A stretch of 64,000 nt of DNA, taken from the NCBI RefSeq assembly GCF_022968795.1, contig NZ_JALJRB010000012.1:1-64000 (forward strand). Reading direction: 5' to 3'. The DNA comes from Desulfatitalea alkaliphila. GTDB taxonomy: Bacteria > Desulfobacterota > Desulfobacteria > Desulfobacterales > Desulfosarcinaceae. Below the pieces are notes generated by a model. It was not told the DNA's origin. It did no database searches and was given only the letters and a program-made list of their open reading frames with translations. Below are positions 32,912 through 41,735 of this stretch, one piece after another; position 1 is the first letter of the stretch, and the number at the start of each line of letters is the position of its first letter. A program made the position numbers and the translations under genes.

Positions 32912-35827
32912 TCAAAGGGCCAGCGGCACCCTGAACCGGATACCCTGCCGGTCGCTGTAAATCAAGTGGCCTTTTTCCAGTGCATAGCGGTAGAGGTCGC
33001 GGGTGATGCGGACGTCTTCGCGGCAGTAGTCGATGATCTGATCCATGCGGCCCTCGCGCCACCAGCGCAGGGCATCCAAACCGTCGGCGCTTTTCGTGGC
33101 GCCCAGGGTGGCCCGGGCCAGGTGGTCCAGTGAGAGCCGGTGGCCCAGGGTTTGCCGCACCAGGGTCAACAGGTCCACGGTCTGCAGGCGTTCGAAATCG
33201 AAAAGGGTGTATCCGGCAAGCACCTGGTAGTCGAAGCGCACGATGTTGAACCCCACCACCCTCTCCAGCCGGGAGAGGTGCTCGACCAGCGCCGCCATGT
33301 CCTTTTCCAGATAGACGAAATAGTCGTCCGCGCGGCTGTCGTACACCACGCCGCAGCTCATTTTCATCTTGCGGGCCATGTGCCAACCGCCCACATCCTC
33401 CGCCGAACGCTGGGTCTCCAGGTCGAAAACGCCGTAGTGGTGCTGTTGCGGGTTGCGGCGGGAGCAGGTCACGACGGTGGGCGCCGGCGGTGTTGCAGGC
33501 ATGGGTGGCGGGGCGGTTGCCGGCGGCGGCGCCAGGGCTTCCAGCAGCAGACGGGCGCCGTGTTTGTCGATGGGCTGATTGCCCGATCCGCATTTGGGCG
33601 AATGCACGCAGGCCGGGCAGCCGTTGTCACAGTTGCAGCGCTCGATCACTTGCAGGGCGCGGTGCAGCAGGTCGACGGCCCGCACGAAGGCTTCCCGGCT
33701 GAAGCCGGCGCCGCCGGGGATGCCGTCGTAAATGAAGATGGCGGCGCTGCCGGTGTGGGGATGGTAGTTGGTGGAGAGGCCGCCCAGGTCGTTGCGGTCG
33801 GCCAGCACCAAGAGGGGCATGATGGCAATGGCCGCATGTTCGGCGGCATGCAGGGCGCCCATCGTGTCCGACCCGGCGGCGGTCACCGCCCGCAATGCCG
33901 CGGCCGGCACCTCGAACCAGATGCCCTCTGTATCGAATACGTGGGCCGGGGCATCCAGGGGAATCCGCTGCATCGGCCGGCCGTTGGCACTGCGCACGGT
34001 TTCATATCCGGTCACCTGATCGGTCACCCGCAACCGGCCGATGCACACCCGGCAGGTGGCCAGGTCGTGGCGCGCTTCCTCCTGCACCACGTCCACATCG
34101 GATCGCGCCAGCACCCGCGTGTAGTAATCCACCTGCATCTCACTTGCGTAAACCACCTGGTGGGGCGGGTCCACCGTTTCCACCCGGTAGGTCACCCCCT
34201 CGTGCAGGTAGATGGCACCGGGGTGGGCCTCGCGATAGAGGCGCAGGTCATCGATCTCGCCGATGGTGCTGTTGCTGGCCGGATCCACGATCCGGTGGCG
34301 CAACCCGCTGCCCCGCAAATGGACTTTCAAGTGGGGCCGGCGGCGCGCGGCATGCCATTGCAGTCCGTCGGCCGTGGTGCGCAATTCTCCCGTGGATGCC
34401 AGCTCCGCCACGACGGCCGCCACGGCGGGCAGCCCGATCCATGGCTCGTCGACGGCAAGGGGCAGCTCCGCGGCGGCGCAGACCAGGTGGGCCGCCAGCG
34501 CCGTCCGGTTGATGGGATTGACCACCGCCGCCTCGGCCCGGCCCTGGAAAAAGGCCTCCGGTGTGGCGATGAAGTAGTGATCCAGGGCGTCCTGCCCAGC
34601 GATCATGATCAATCCCGCCGGCTGGCCCTGGCGCCCCACCCGCCCGCTGCGCTGCCAGGTGGCGGTCATGGAACCGGGATAGCCCACCAGGATGCACAGA
34701 TCCAGATCCCCGATGTCGATACCCAGTTCGAGGGCGCTGGTGCTGACCACCGCCAGCAGGTCGCCGCTTTTCAAACGGGCTTCGATCCGCCGCCGCGCCT
34801 CGGGCAGCAGCCCCGCGCGATAGACATTGACCTTGGCGGCTTGCGGGTCGCGGCCTTCCTGCACCCACAAGGCGATCAACTCGGCCATCTTGCGCGACTG
34901 GGTGTAGACGATGGTGCGCAGGCGCCGGGACAAGGCCGCTTTGAGCAATTGGATGGCCGCGCGGGAGGGGCTCTCTTCCGGGTCGATGAGGGCCAGATGG
35001 CGGCCTCCCTGGGGCGCGCCGCTCTCGTTGATGGTGGTGACCGGAAGGCCGATCAACTGCTCCGCCAGCCTTCCCGGATCGGCCACGGTGGCCGAGGCGC
35101 ACACGAAGACCGGCGCGGCGCCGTAATGGTCGCAAACCCGCCGCAGGCGCCGCACCACCTGGGCCATGTGGGCGCCCAGCATGCCGCGGTAAGTGTGCAC
35201 CTCGTCGATCACCACCAGTTGCAAATGACGGAAGAAGGGCGCCCATAGGTCGTGGTGGGGCAAAAGGGCGAGGTGCACCATCTCGGGGTTGGTGATCACC
35301 ACGCTGGGCGGCGCACGCCGGATCTTGCGTCGCTGGTAATCGTTGGTGTCGCCGTCGTAGATGGCGGCGCCGGGCGCCCGGGACGGGTCGTCCACCTGCC
35401 CGGCCCAATGGACCAATGTGTTGAACTGGTCCTGGGCCAGCGCCTTGAGGGGAAAAATGTAGAGCGCCCGCGCATGGGGGTCGCGCGCCACGGCATCCAA
35501 GAGCGGCACGTTGTAGATCAGGGTCTTGCCGCTGGCAGTGGGCGTGGCCACCACCGTGTGGCGCCCCGCCAGAACGGCCGACAGGGCGGCTGCCTGGTGG
35601 CTGTAAAGCCGGTCGAAGCCGAGCCGTGTCAGCACGGCCTTGACGCCGGGGTGAAGTTCCGCGGGCATGGGCGCGAAAGCAGCGGGGCGACCCGCCATGA
35701 AGCGATAAGCGGCCACCTGGCGGCCGAAACGCTCGGACCCACGCAAAGCCTGCATATATTCATCAACTGAATTGGGGGACGTCCTGAACTTTTTAACTTT
35801 GGCGTTTATCGCGCTCATGATTTCCAT
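32912..35827 (-). CDS. MrfA-like DEAD/DEAH helicase fused to an MrfB-like DEDD exonuclease
   Basis: 971 residues. The N-terminal part is a superfamily 2 helicase: Q-motif region LGFDRLYSHQAAAL, Walker A ATPTASGKT (95-102), DEVH box VVIDEVHTYRG, and helicase C motifs including SALELGIDIGDLD and GYPGSMTATWQRSGRVGRQG. A DUF1998 zinc cluster follows (RCNCDNGCPACVHSPKCG). Residues ~795-971 form an RNase H-fold 3'-5' exonuclease with GVFDLET, GFNIVRFDY and YCREDVRITRDLY, the DEDDy catalytic set. In Bacillus subtilis the helicase MrfA (YprA) and exonuclease MrfB (YprB) are separate genes acting in mitomycin C damage repair. Here both activities are one chain. It is probably a cytoplasmic DNA repair enzyme. 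M4 is an alternative start. It is convergent with oleD, only 24 bp apart. Confidence 0.9.
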   Translation of the reverse strand: MEIMSAINAKVKKFRTSPNSVDEYMQALRGSERFGRQVAAYRFMAGRPAAFAPMPAELHPGVKAVLTRLGFDRLYSHQAAALSAVLAGRHTVVATPTASGKTLIYNVPLLDAVARDPHARALYIFPLKALAQDQFNTLVHWAGQVDDPSRAPGAAIYDGDTNDYQRRKIRRAPPSVVITNPEMVHLALLPHHDLWAPFFRHLQLVVIDEVHTYRGMLGAHMAQVVRRLRRVCDHYGAAPVFVCASATVADPGRLAEQLIGLPVTTINESGAPQGGRHLALIDPEESPSRAAIQLLKAALSRRLRTIVYTQSRKMAELIALWVQEGRDPQAAKVNVYRAGLLPEARRRIEARLKSGDLLAVVSTSALELGIDIGDLDLCILVGYPGSMTATWQRSGRVGRQGQPAGLIMIAGQDALDHYFIATPEAFFQGRAEAAVVNPINRTALAAHLVCAAAELPLAVDEPWIGLPAVAAVVAELASTGELRTTADGLQWHAARRRPHLKVHLRGSGLRHRIVDPASNSTIGEIDDLRLYREAHPGAIYLHEGVTYRVETVDPPHQVVYASEMQVDYYTRVLARSDVDVVQEEARHDLATCRVCIGRLRVTDQVTGYETVRSANGRPMQRIPLDAPAHVFDTEGIWFEVPAAALRAVTAAGSDTMGALHAAEHAAIAIMPLLVLADRNDLGGLSTNYHPHTGSAAIFIYDGIPGGAGFSREAFVRAVDLLHRALQVIERCNCDNGCPACVHSPKCGSGNQPIDKHGARLLLEALAPPPATAPPPMPATPPAPTVVTCSRRNPQQHHYGVFDLETQRSAEDVGGWHMARKMKMSCGVVYDSRADDYFVYLEKDMAALVEHLSRLERVVGFNIVRFDYQVLAGYTLFDFERLQTVDLLTLVRQTLGHRLSLDHLARATLGATKSADGLDALRWWREGRMDQIIDYCREDVRITRDLYRYALEKGHLIYSDRQGIRFRVPLAL

Positions 35828-36104
35828 TGATTCGGAGTGATGCTTTTTTGATCGATTATTGTTTCAAAATCCCTTGAAGTTATGCTATAAAATCGACATT
35901 CTAAAACGGCACCCACGGCAGCGCGCAGAGTGCCTTTGTCGGGAGGAAAAAGCAAGTCTTGGATGACGACCCCCATTTACCGGGTTGGAAAACACCTTCT
36001 GAGCATCTGAACCACCCCCCTGCCTCTCCATTGCGCCCCACCACCTCAAGTGGGCCGGCGGCGTCGATGTATTTTTGTGCATTCTATCCAGGAAACGGAA
36101 CCCA

Positions 36105-37370
36105 ATGACCGATCAAGTCGTTCTTCTATTGATCCTGCTGATGCTTTCGGGTTTTTTCTCCTCATCGGAGACGGCCCTGTTTTCCATCAGCCGCAGCAAG
36201 GCGCGCCACATCTCCAAACAGAAAGGCCGGGCCAACGCACTAATTTATCAATTGAAAAACAATCCTCACCGGTTGCTCTCCACCATTCTGATCGGCAACA
36301 ACATCGTCAATGTGGCCGCCTCGGCCCTGGCCACCAAGCTTGCCCTGGAAATGTTTCCAGGCTACGCGGTGGGTGTGGCCACCGGTGTGATGACCCTGCT
36401 GATTCTGGTCTTCGGCGAGGTATTGCCCAAATCGGTGGCCACGCGCAACAACATTCTCATCGCCCGCATGGTCATCTTCCCCATCTACTGGATGTCCATC
36501 CTGTTCCGGCCGGTGGTATTTTTTCTCGATTTCATCCCCAAGCTCACCGGGCGCATCAAGCGCACCCCGTCGGTCACCGAGGAGGAGCTGATCACCTTTG
36601 TGGAGGTGGTGCGCGAAGAGGGTGAAATCAAGGAGGAAGAGCACAAACTGATCCACCGCATTTTCGAGTTCGACGACACCAACGCCTCGGAAATCATGAC
36701 CCCCCGGGCGGACATGTTCGTCATCCAGGCCGAAGCTCCCCTGGATCTGCAAACCATCACCGATTCGGGTTTCACCCGCATACCCGTTATCGAGGATACC
36801 ATCGACAACGTGGTGGGGGTGCTCAACATCAAGGATGTGCTGGCCCACCAGGCCAAAACCAACGGCATGCCCACTGTGCGCGATCTGATGCGCCCGCCCT
36901 ATTTCGTGCCGGAACACAAGAAGCTGGACTCACTCTTGAGGCAATTTCAGAAACGCAAAACCCACATGGCCATCGTGGTGGATGAGCACGGCGGGGTATC
37001 GGGTCTGATCACATTGGAAGATGCCCTGGAAGAGCTGGTGGGGGACATCCGCGACGAGACCGACAAGGAAGAGAAGCGGATCGTCAAACGCAAGAACAAA
37101 GAGTGGATCGTGATGGGCAAAACCGAAATCGACGAGGTCAACGAGGTGATCGGGATGAACATCCCGGAGTCCACCGAATACGACACCTTCTCGGGCTATG
37201 TATTGGAGCAGATCGGACGCATCCCCCAAGTGGACGAGACCATCGCCCTCGAAGGTTTCGAAGTGGTGGTCAAATCCATGGCGGGCAATCGCATCAAGGA
37301 GTACCTGGTGCGCCAACTGGAAACCACTCCACGCCTGATCGAGGCGCCCCGGCCCTTGCCCGAGCCCTGA
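36105..37370 (+). CDS. CNNM/CorC-family transporter-like protein (DUF21-CBS-CBS-CorC_HlyC)
   Basis: 421 residues from ATG 36105, preceded by AGGAAACGG. The N-terminal DUF21 region has about three to four membrane segments (VVLLLILLMLSGFFSSSETA, then segments around 65-90, 95-110 and 130-150). Two CBS domains follow (IMTPRADMFVIQ to DVLAHQ, and LMRPPYFVPEHKKLDSLL to ALEELVGDI), and a C-terminal CorC_HlyC domain. Family members are implicated in magnesium or cobalt homeostasis; the older hemolysin label is misleading. It is convergent with efp at 30 bp spacing. A short 10-residue upstream extension is in frame but lacks support. Confidence 0.9.
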   Translation: MTDQVVLLLILLMLSGFFSSSETALFSISRSKARHISKQKGRANALIYQLKNNPHRLLSTILIGNNIVNVAASALATKLALEMFPGYAVGVATGVMTLLILVFGEVLPKSVATRNNILIARMVIFPIYWMSILFRPVVFFLDFIPKLTGRIKRTPSVTEEELITFVEVVREEGEIKEEEHKLIHRIFEFDDTNASEIMTPRADMFVIQAEAPLDLQTITDSGFTRIPVIEDTIDNVVGVLNIKDVLAHQAKTNGMPTVRDLMRPPYFVPEHKKLDSLLRQFQKRKTHMAIVVDEHGGVSGLITLEDALEELVGDIRDETDKEEKRIVKRKNKEWIVMGKTEIDEVNEVIGMNIPESTEYDTFSGYVLEQIGRIPQVDETIALEGFEVVVKSMAGNRIKEYLVRQLETTPRLIEAPRPLPEP

Positions 37371-37399
37371 GCGCTCGTCCTATCCCGTCCAATTTTGTC

Positions 37400-37963
37400 C
37401 TATCCCTTGACCCGCTCTACATAATCACCGGTGCGGGTGTCGATACGAATCATCTCGCCTTCGTTGACGAAGGGCGGCACTTGCACCACATGGCCGGTCT
37501 CCAGGGTGGCCGGCTTGGTGCTGCCTCCGGCAGTGTCGCCTTTGGCCCACGGTTCGGCCTGGGTGATGCGCAGTTCCACGAAGTTGGGCAGGGTGATGCC
37601 GATGGGCTTGCCCTGGAACAACAGCACGTCGCACACCGTGTTCTCCTTGAGGAAGACCTTGGCGTCGCCCACCTGCTCGGCACTGAGCATCTCCTGATCA
37701 TAGGTGGAGTTGTTCATGAAACAGTATTGGCTGCCGTCGAAATAGAGGTACTCCATGGTCACCTCTTCCAGATCGGCCGGCATGAATTTCTCACCGGAGC
37801 GGTAGGTGCGGTCGAACTGGTTGCCGGTGAGCATGTTTTTCAGTTTGCACTTGTACAGTGCCTGTCCCTTGCCCGGCTTGACGAATTCGAACTGCACGAT
37901 GACGTAAGGCTCACCGTCGATCTCGAGTTTCAAACCTTTTCTTAAATCTCCACTTTCAAGCAT
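37400..37963 (-). CDS. efp: Elongation factor P
   Basis: 187 residues, the normal EF-P length, with the KOW-like N domain and two OB domains. EF-P enters the ribosomal E site and rescues stalling at polyproline. The modification loop is FVKPGKGQA with Lys32 at the tip, so a lysine-type modification (as with EpmA/EpmB) is expected rather than arginine rhamnosylation; no modifying enzyme gene is in this window. It follows the TrpF-like gene by 24 bp on the same strand and is probably co-transcribed with it. Confidence 0.96.
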   Translation of the reverse strand: MLESGDLRKGLKLEIDGEPYVIVQFEFVKPGKGQALYKCKLKNMLTGNQFDRTYRSGEKFMPADLEEVTMEYLYFDGSQYCFMNNSTYDQEMLSAEQVGDAKVFLKENTVCDVLLFQGKPIGITLPNFVELRITQAEPWAKGDTAGGSTKPATLETGHVVQVPPFVNEGEMIRIDTRTGDYVERVKG

Positions 37964-37987
37964 TGTACAGGATCTCCCTTCCCGTCA

Positions 37988-38803
37988 TCATATCGTTGGT
38001 CGTTGAACGTTAAAACGCTGCTGTCCTATCGATGCATCGCCGCCCGCCAGGGCCACCGTCTCGCGAACAGCGCTCACCATGGCCCCCACTTTGCGCGGGT
38101 CTTTTTTGAAACGGATGGGGCGTCCCCGGGCATCAACGGCGTTGGTCAAGGTACAACTGTCCACCCCTGCCGGCCCCACCTGCGCGATGCCCGCACGCAC
38201 GTTATGAGGGCCGATACCGCCGGCCAGAATCACCGGAACGGCACTGCGGCGCACCAGTTCGCGGGCCACCCCCCAATCGCAAATGCGACCGGTGATGCCC
38301 ACGAATCCGCTGACCGGCTGCTCGTCCGGCCCGTCGCCACCATTCTTGTCGCACAACACGGTGTCGGTCAGAAACCAGTCGCTCAACGGTTCGAACAGTT
38401 CCGCCAGCGCCAGGGACGGCAAGGCATCGCCACGGCCCTGCTCGCCGATGGCAATGGAGCGCATGACGGCCACATCGGGAAACCGCCGGCGAATTTGCCG
38501 CTGCAATTCGAGGGCCGCGGCCACCGTCGGATCTTCTACGTTGGCGGAAGGCAAGGCATCACAGAAATGGATAATGTCGGGATGGTAAAAATCAATGGCC
38601 CGGCCGATGACGTCCACGTCTTGAAACAAGGGAATCAAACTGCTCTTGGCCCCTGCCGCCCGAACCGTCGCAATGGCCTCCTGCAACGGTTCGTCGCGCC
38701 ACTGGTCCGAGGAAACCAGCACGCTGCCGATGTGGTCCACGCCCAGTTCCAACATGGTCCGGGCCTCGGCAACGGTTTGAATTTCGTAGATCTGAATTTT
38801 CAT
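37988..38803 (-). CDS. TrpF-like (beta-alpha)8 barrel protein lacking the canonical catalytic Cys
   Basis: 271 residues related to phosphoribosylanthranilate isomerase. The barrel ends AVPVILAGGIGPHNVRAGI and GVDSCTLTNAVD match the phosphate-binding strands 7 and 8. The start, however, reads MKIQIYEIQTVAEA, where true TrpF has KICGLT with the catalytic Cys; here Gln-Ile-Tyr-Glu replaces it. VLCDKNGGDG sits near the position of the general acid. No other trp genes are adjacent; the neighbour is efp. It may be a repurposed sugar-phosphate isomerase or an unknown barrel enzyme. I would not assign tryptophan synthesis from homology alone. Confidence 0.75.
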   Translation of the reverse strand: MKIQIYEIQTVAEARTMLELGVDHIGSVLVSSDQWRDEPLQEAIATVRAAGAKSSLIPLFQDVDVIGRAIDFYHPDIIHFCDALPSANVEDPTVAAALELQRQIRRRFPDVAVMRSIAIGEQGRGDALPSLALAELFEPLSDWFLTDTVLCDKNGGDGPDEQPVSGFVGITGRICDWGVARELVRRSAVPVILAGGIGPHNVRAGIAQVGPAGVDSCTLTNAVDARGRPIRFKKDPRKVGAMVSAVRETVALAGGDASIGQQRFNVQRPTI

Positions 38804-38903
38804 TTATACCTCGTGATATGGCGACTGCTGGTAGCATAAACGTTCGGGGATGACAAGGGAGGATTGGGGTGCGTTGGTTGGCAGGTTAGATCGTTATAAA
38901 GAC

Positions 38904-38951
38904 AGTTTAAAGTTTAAAGTTAAAAGTTTAAAGCAAGGAATGCTGTCAATT
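38904..38951 (+). repeat. AT-rich TTTAAAG repeat
   Basis: TTTAAAG array ending in GGAATGCTGTCAATTG, nearly identical to the start of the 29525 repeat. It lies just upstream of the guaA promoter. Confidence 0.75.
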
Positions 38952-38967
38952 GAAAGATGGTTTGTGC

Positions 38968-38996
38968 TTGACTTTTGCGGCGGGTTCTTTCATATT
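38968..38996 (+). promoter_or_regulatory. Sigma-70-type promoter for guaA
   Basis: TTGACT at 38968-38973 and CATATT at 38991-38996 with a 17-bp spacer, ending 62 bp before the guaA start. Five of six and four of six positions match the consensus. No guanine riboswitch-like structure was recognised. Confidence 0.55.
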
Positions 38997-39058
38997 CGCC
39001 GTGTCTTGAAAGTGGTTTAACTGCTTTTCTTTATTGTATAAATTCAAAAAGGCCTTCC

Positions 39059-40588
39059 ATGATTCTGATCATCGACTTCGGATCGCAGTTCAATCAGTTG
39101 ATCGCCCGGCGCGTGCGTGAATGCGGGGTTTATTGCAACATCGAGCCGCCCACCGTCTCCCTGGAGCGTATTCGGGAGCTTGATCCCCAAGGCATTGTGC
39201 TCTCCGGGGGGCCATCGAGCATCTACGCGGCCGACAGCCCGCGCATGGACCCCGGGGTTTTCGATTTGGGATTGCCGGTTTTGGGCATCTGCTACGGCAT
39301 GCAGTTCATGGTGGACACCCTGGGGGGCGAGGTGCGCAAATCGCAGAAACGGGAATATGGTTTTGCCGAGCTGCGGATTCAACACACCGACCCCCTTTTC
39401 AAGGATGTGCCGGATCGCAATACGGTTTGGATGAGCCACGGCGATTCCATTTCCCGCGTGCCCCAAGGGTTTGCCGTCACCGCCGATACCGAGAACACGC
39501 CAGTGGCGGCGGCGGCCGATTATGGCCGACGGTTCTACGGCCTGCAGTTTCACCCCGAGGTGGTGCACACCCCCAAGGGCAAGACGATGTTGCGCAACTT
39601 TCTGTTCGATGTGTGCGGCTGCAAACGCAACTGGACCATGAAGGCCTTCGCCCGCCGGGCGATAGCGGATATACGGCGCCAGGTGGGTGATCGCAAGGTG
39701 ATTCTGGGATTGAGCGGCGGGGTGGACTCGTCGGTGACCGCGATGCTGATCCACAGAGCCATCGGCCACCAGTTGACCTGCATTTTCGTGGACAACGGGT
39801 TGCTGCGAATGGACGAGGCCAGGAAACTCAAGAAAACCTTTAAAGATCACTTGCAGATCAACATTCGCTTCGTCAATGCGCGCAGTCTGTTCTTGAAGGC
39901 CCTGGCCAAGGTGAGCGAGCCGGAACGCAAGCGCAAAATCATCGGCAAACGTTTCATGGAGGTGTTCGAAGCCGAAGCCCGCAAGATCGAGGGGGCCGAT
40001 TTCCTGGCCCAGGGCACCCTCTATCCGGACGTGATCGAGTCCCGCTCGGCCTTCGGCGGCCCCTCGGCGGTGATCAAGTCCCACCACAACGTGGGCGGCC
40101 TGCCCAAACGGATGAAGCTCAAGTTGATCGAACCGCTACAATACCTGTTCAAGGACGAGGTGCGCAAGCTGGGCAAGCAGCTGGGCCTCGATCCGGAGCT
40201 GGTATGGCGACAGCCCTTCCCGGGGCCGGGCCTGGCGATCCGCGTCATCGGCGAGGTGTCGGAGAGGCGCTTGAACATTCTGCGGGAAGTGGATCATGTG
40301 CTGGTCGAAGAGATCAAGGCGGCCGGCTATTACCGCAAATTGTGGCAATCTTTCGCCGTGCTGCTGCCCATCAAAAGTGTCGGCATCATGGGCGACAGCC
40401 GCACTTACGAGCACATCGTGGCCATCCGGGCGGTTACCAGCAAGGACGCCATGACCGCCGACTGGGCGCGTCTGCCCCACGACCTGCTGGGCCGTATTTC
40501 CAACCGGATCATCAACGAAGTACGCGGCGTGAACCGCGTGGTCTACGATATCAGCTCCAAACCGCCAAGCACCATCGAATGGGAATGA
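39059..40588 (+). CDS. guaA: GMP synthase (glutamine-hydrolysing)
   Basis: 509 residues from ATG 39059 (AAGG seven bases upstream). Converts XMP to GMP using glutamine and ATP in the cytoplasm. The N-terminal class I amidotransferase has the nucleophile in GICYGMQFM and the His-Glu pair in FHPEVVHTP. The ATP pyrophosphatase has the P-loop [14 protein letters not shown]. The C-terminal dimerisation domain ends in the conserved [10 protein letters not shown]. Length and all catalytic motifs are normal. A longer frame upstream to 38975 reads through the promoter and was rejected. Confidence 0.97.
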   Translation: MILIIDFGSQFNQLIARRVRECGVYCNIEPPTVSLERIRELDPQGIVLSGGPSSIYAADSPRMDPGVFDLGLPVLGICYGMQFMVDTLGGEVRKSQKREYGFAELRIQHTDPLFKDVPDRNTVWMSHGDSISRVPQGFAVTADTENTPVAAAADYGRRFYGLQFHPEVVHTPKGKTMLRNFLFDVCGCKRNWTMKAFARRAIADIRRQVGDRKVILGLSGGVDSSVTAMLIHRAIGHQLTCIFVDNGLLRMDEARKLKKTFKDHLQINIRFVNARSLFLKALAKVSEPERKRKIIGKRFMEVFEAEARKIEGADFLAQGTLYPDVIESRSAFGGPSAVIKSHHNVGGLPKRMKLKLIEPLQYLFKDEVRKLGKQLGLDPELVWRQPFPGPGLAIRVIGEVSERRLNILREVDHVLVEEIKAAGYYRKLWQSFAVLLPIKSVGIMGDSRTYEHIVAIRAVTSKDAMTADWARLPHDLLGRISNRIINEVRGVNRVVYDISSKPPSTIEWE

Positions 40589-40595
40589 CAGGATC

Positions 40596-41465
40596 ATGAC
40601 GGACAGACCGGACGACAAGGACCCGTTGGAGGAAGGCGGCGAACAGTTCAAGATGCGCATCGATGCCAACGGCGATGACGTGGAGGAAACCCCCGTCGCA
40701 TCGGAAATCAACGAGCTGCGGCTGGAAAAGATCAGTCAGCGGGTGACCCTGATCTCCATCATCATCCCTGTACTGATCGTGGTGGTGTTGGTGATTGCCT
40801 ACCTGGACATGAAAAAACGGGTGGTGCAGACGGAAGACAGCGGCGCCATCGAGTTTCGCAAGCTTTCCAGCGACCTGGAATCCCGCTTTTCCTCTCTCTC
40901 CTTGCGCCAGGCGCAGTTGGAGGAGGATCTGGCGCAACTGACCGCCAGTAACGACCACGCCATGGCCGGCATCCAGGTGCGTTTCGAAAAGATGCATGAC
41001 GCCTTGAACGAACTGCGGGGCATCGCCCTGGACCAAAAGCGCCTGGACGCGGTGCGGGCGTCACTGGAGAAAGAAATCCAGGCGGTAGCCGCGACGGTGG
41101 CGGCCGCCGACAAAACCGCCAAGGAAAACAACGCCTTGATGAAAGAGTTGCAGACCCAGGTGGTGCAACAGGGCGAAACGCTCTCGACCACCGCGCCGCG
41201 CATGGCGGAACTGGAAAAACAGCTCAAGGCGATGGACGAGCGCAAGCTCGACAAGCAGGGGCTGGACTTGCCGCTGCGGCTGGAAGCCCTGAAGATCGAA
41301 ACCAATCTCAAGGCGGAGATCAATGCGCTCCAAAAGCGGCTGGAGGCGCTGGAAGGCAGGCTGTCACAGACGCCAACCCGCACGCCTGCACCCGCCCCAC
41401 CCGCCCCGTCGCCCGCACCGCGGTCCGCCCAGGACGAGGAATTGGAGACACAGGTAATCGAATAG
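40596..41465 (+). CDS. Membrane-anchored coiled-coil protein of unknown function
   Basis: 289 residues, seven bases after guaA, so likely in its transcript. Residues ~1-50 are acidic and cytoplasmic. One transmembrane segment spans ~52-70 (LISIIIPVLIVVVLVIAYLD). About 170 residues of heptad-like coiled coil follow (LESRFSSLSLRQAQLEEDL and onward). The C-terminal tail is Pro/Ala-rich (TPAPAPPAPSPAP). The topology suggests a bitopic inner-membrane protein with a long extracytoplasmic coiled coil. No family was recognised; a scaffold or cell-envelope role is only a guess. Confidence 0.8.
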   Translation: MTDRPDDKDPLEEGGEQFKMRIDANGDDVEETPVASEINELRLEKISQRVTLISIIIPVLIVVVLVIAYLDMKKRVVQTEDSGAIEFRKLSSDLESRFSSLSLRQAQLEEDLAQLTASNDHAMAGIQVRFEKMHDALNELRGIALDQKRLDAVRASLEKEIQAVAATVAAADKTAKENNALMKELQTQVVQQGETLSTTAPRMAELEKQLKAMDERKLDKQGLDLPLRLEALKIETNLKAEINALQKRLEALEGRLSQTPTRTPAPAPPAPSPAPRSAQDEELETQVIE

Positions 41466-41484
41466 CGGCGGGTGGCCGGTTGGT

Positions 41485-41662
41485 GCTCGCGAAAAAACAA
41501 CTTCCCCTTTTATGCATCCCTGCTTCAGGCCGTCTTGGTTTGATCAGCGGATTCAAAATCCTCGGAATAGCTCGCTATGCCTCCGGTTTTGAAACCGCTG
41601 ATCAAACCAATCCGATTCAAATCCGGGCGCCTAAAATGCGAATTTATTCTTTCGCGAGCCCT
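41485..41662. mobile_element. MITE-like element, copy A
   Basis: About 178 bp, nearly identical over its length to the element at 54659-54839. Ends are inverted repeats (GCTCGCGAAAAAA at left against TTCTTTCGCGAGC at right). An internal pair of 24-nt arms (41535-41558 and 41587-41610) pairs at 23 positions around a smaller ATAGC/GCTAT hairpin. No coding capacity. It sits after the guaA unit, before the convergent acyl-CoA synthetase gene, and could act as a terminator there. Confidence 0.75.
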
Positions 41663-41711
41663 GAGTCGTCGCAAGGGTGCGGTATACGGTGCCTGTAGGG
41701 CTTCGGTGCAA

Positions 41712-41731
41712 GGGCACGGCATGCCGTGCCC
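41712..41731. repeat. GC-rich palindrome copy
   Basis: Perfect 20-bp palindrome with the GGGCACGGCA half-site shared with the palindromes at 29684 and 51060. It lies 5 bp beyond the stop of the minus-strand acyl-CoA synthetase gene and may serve as its terminator hairpin. Confidence 0.7.
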
Positions 41732-41735
41732 CTAC

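Noticed and set aside
33140-35248. 702-codon plus-strand frame opposite the helicase
   Set aside because: Mirror of a high-GC coding gene; no recognisable domain, while helicase and nuclease motifs are clear on the other strand.
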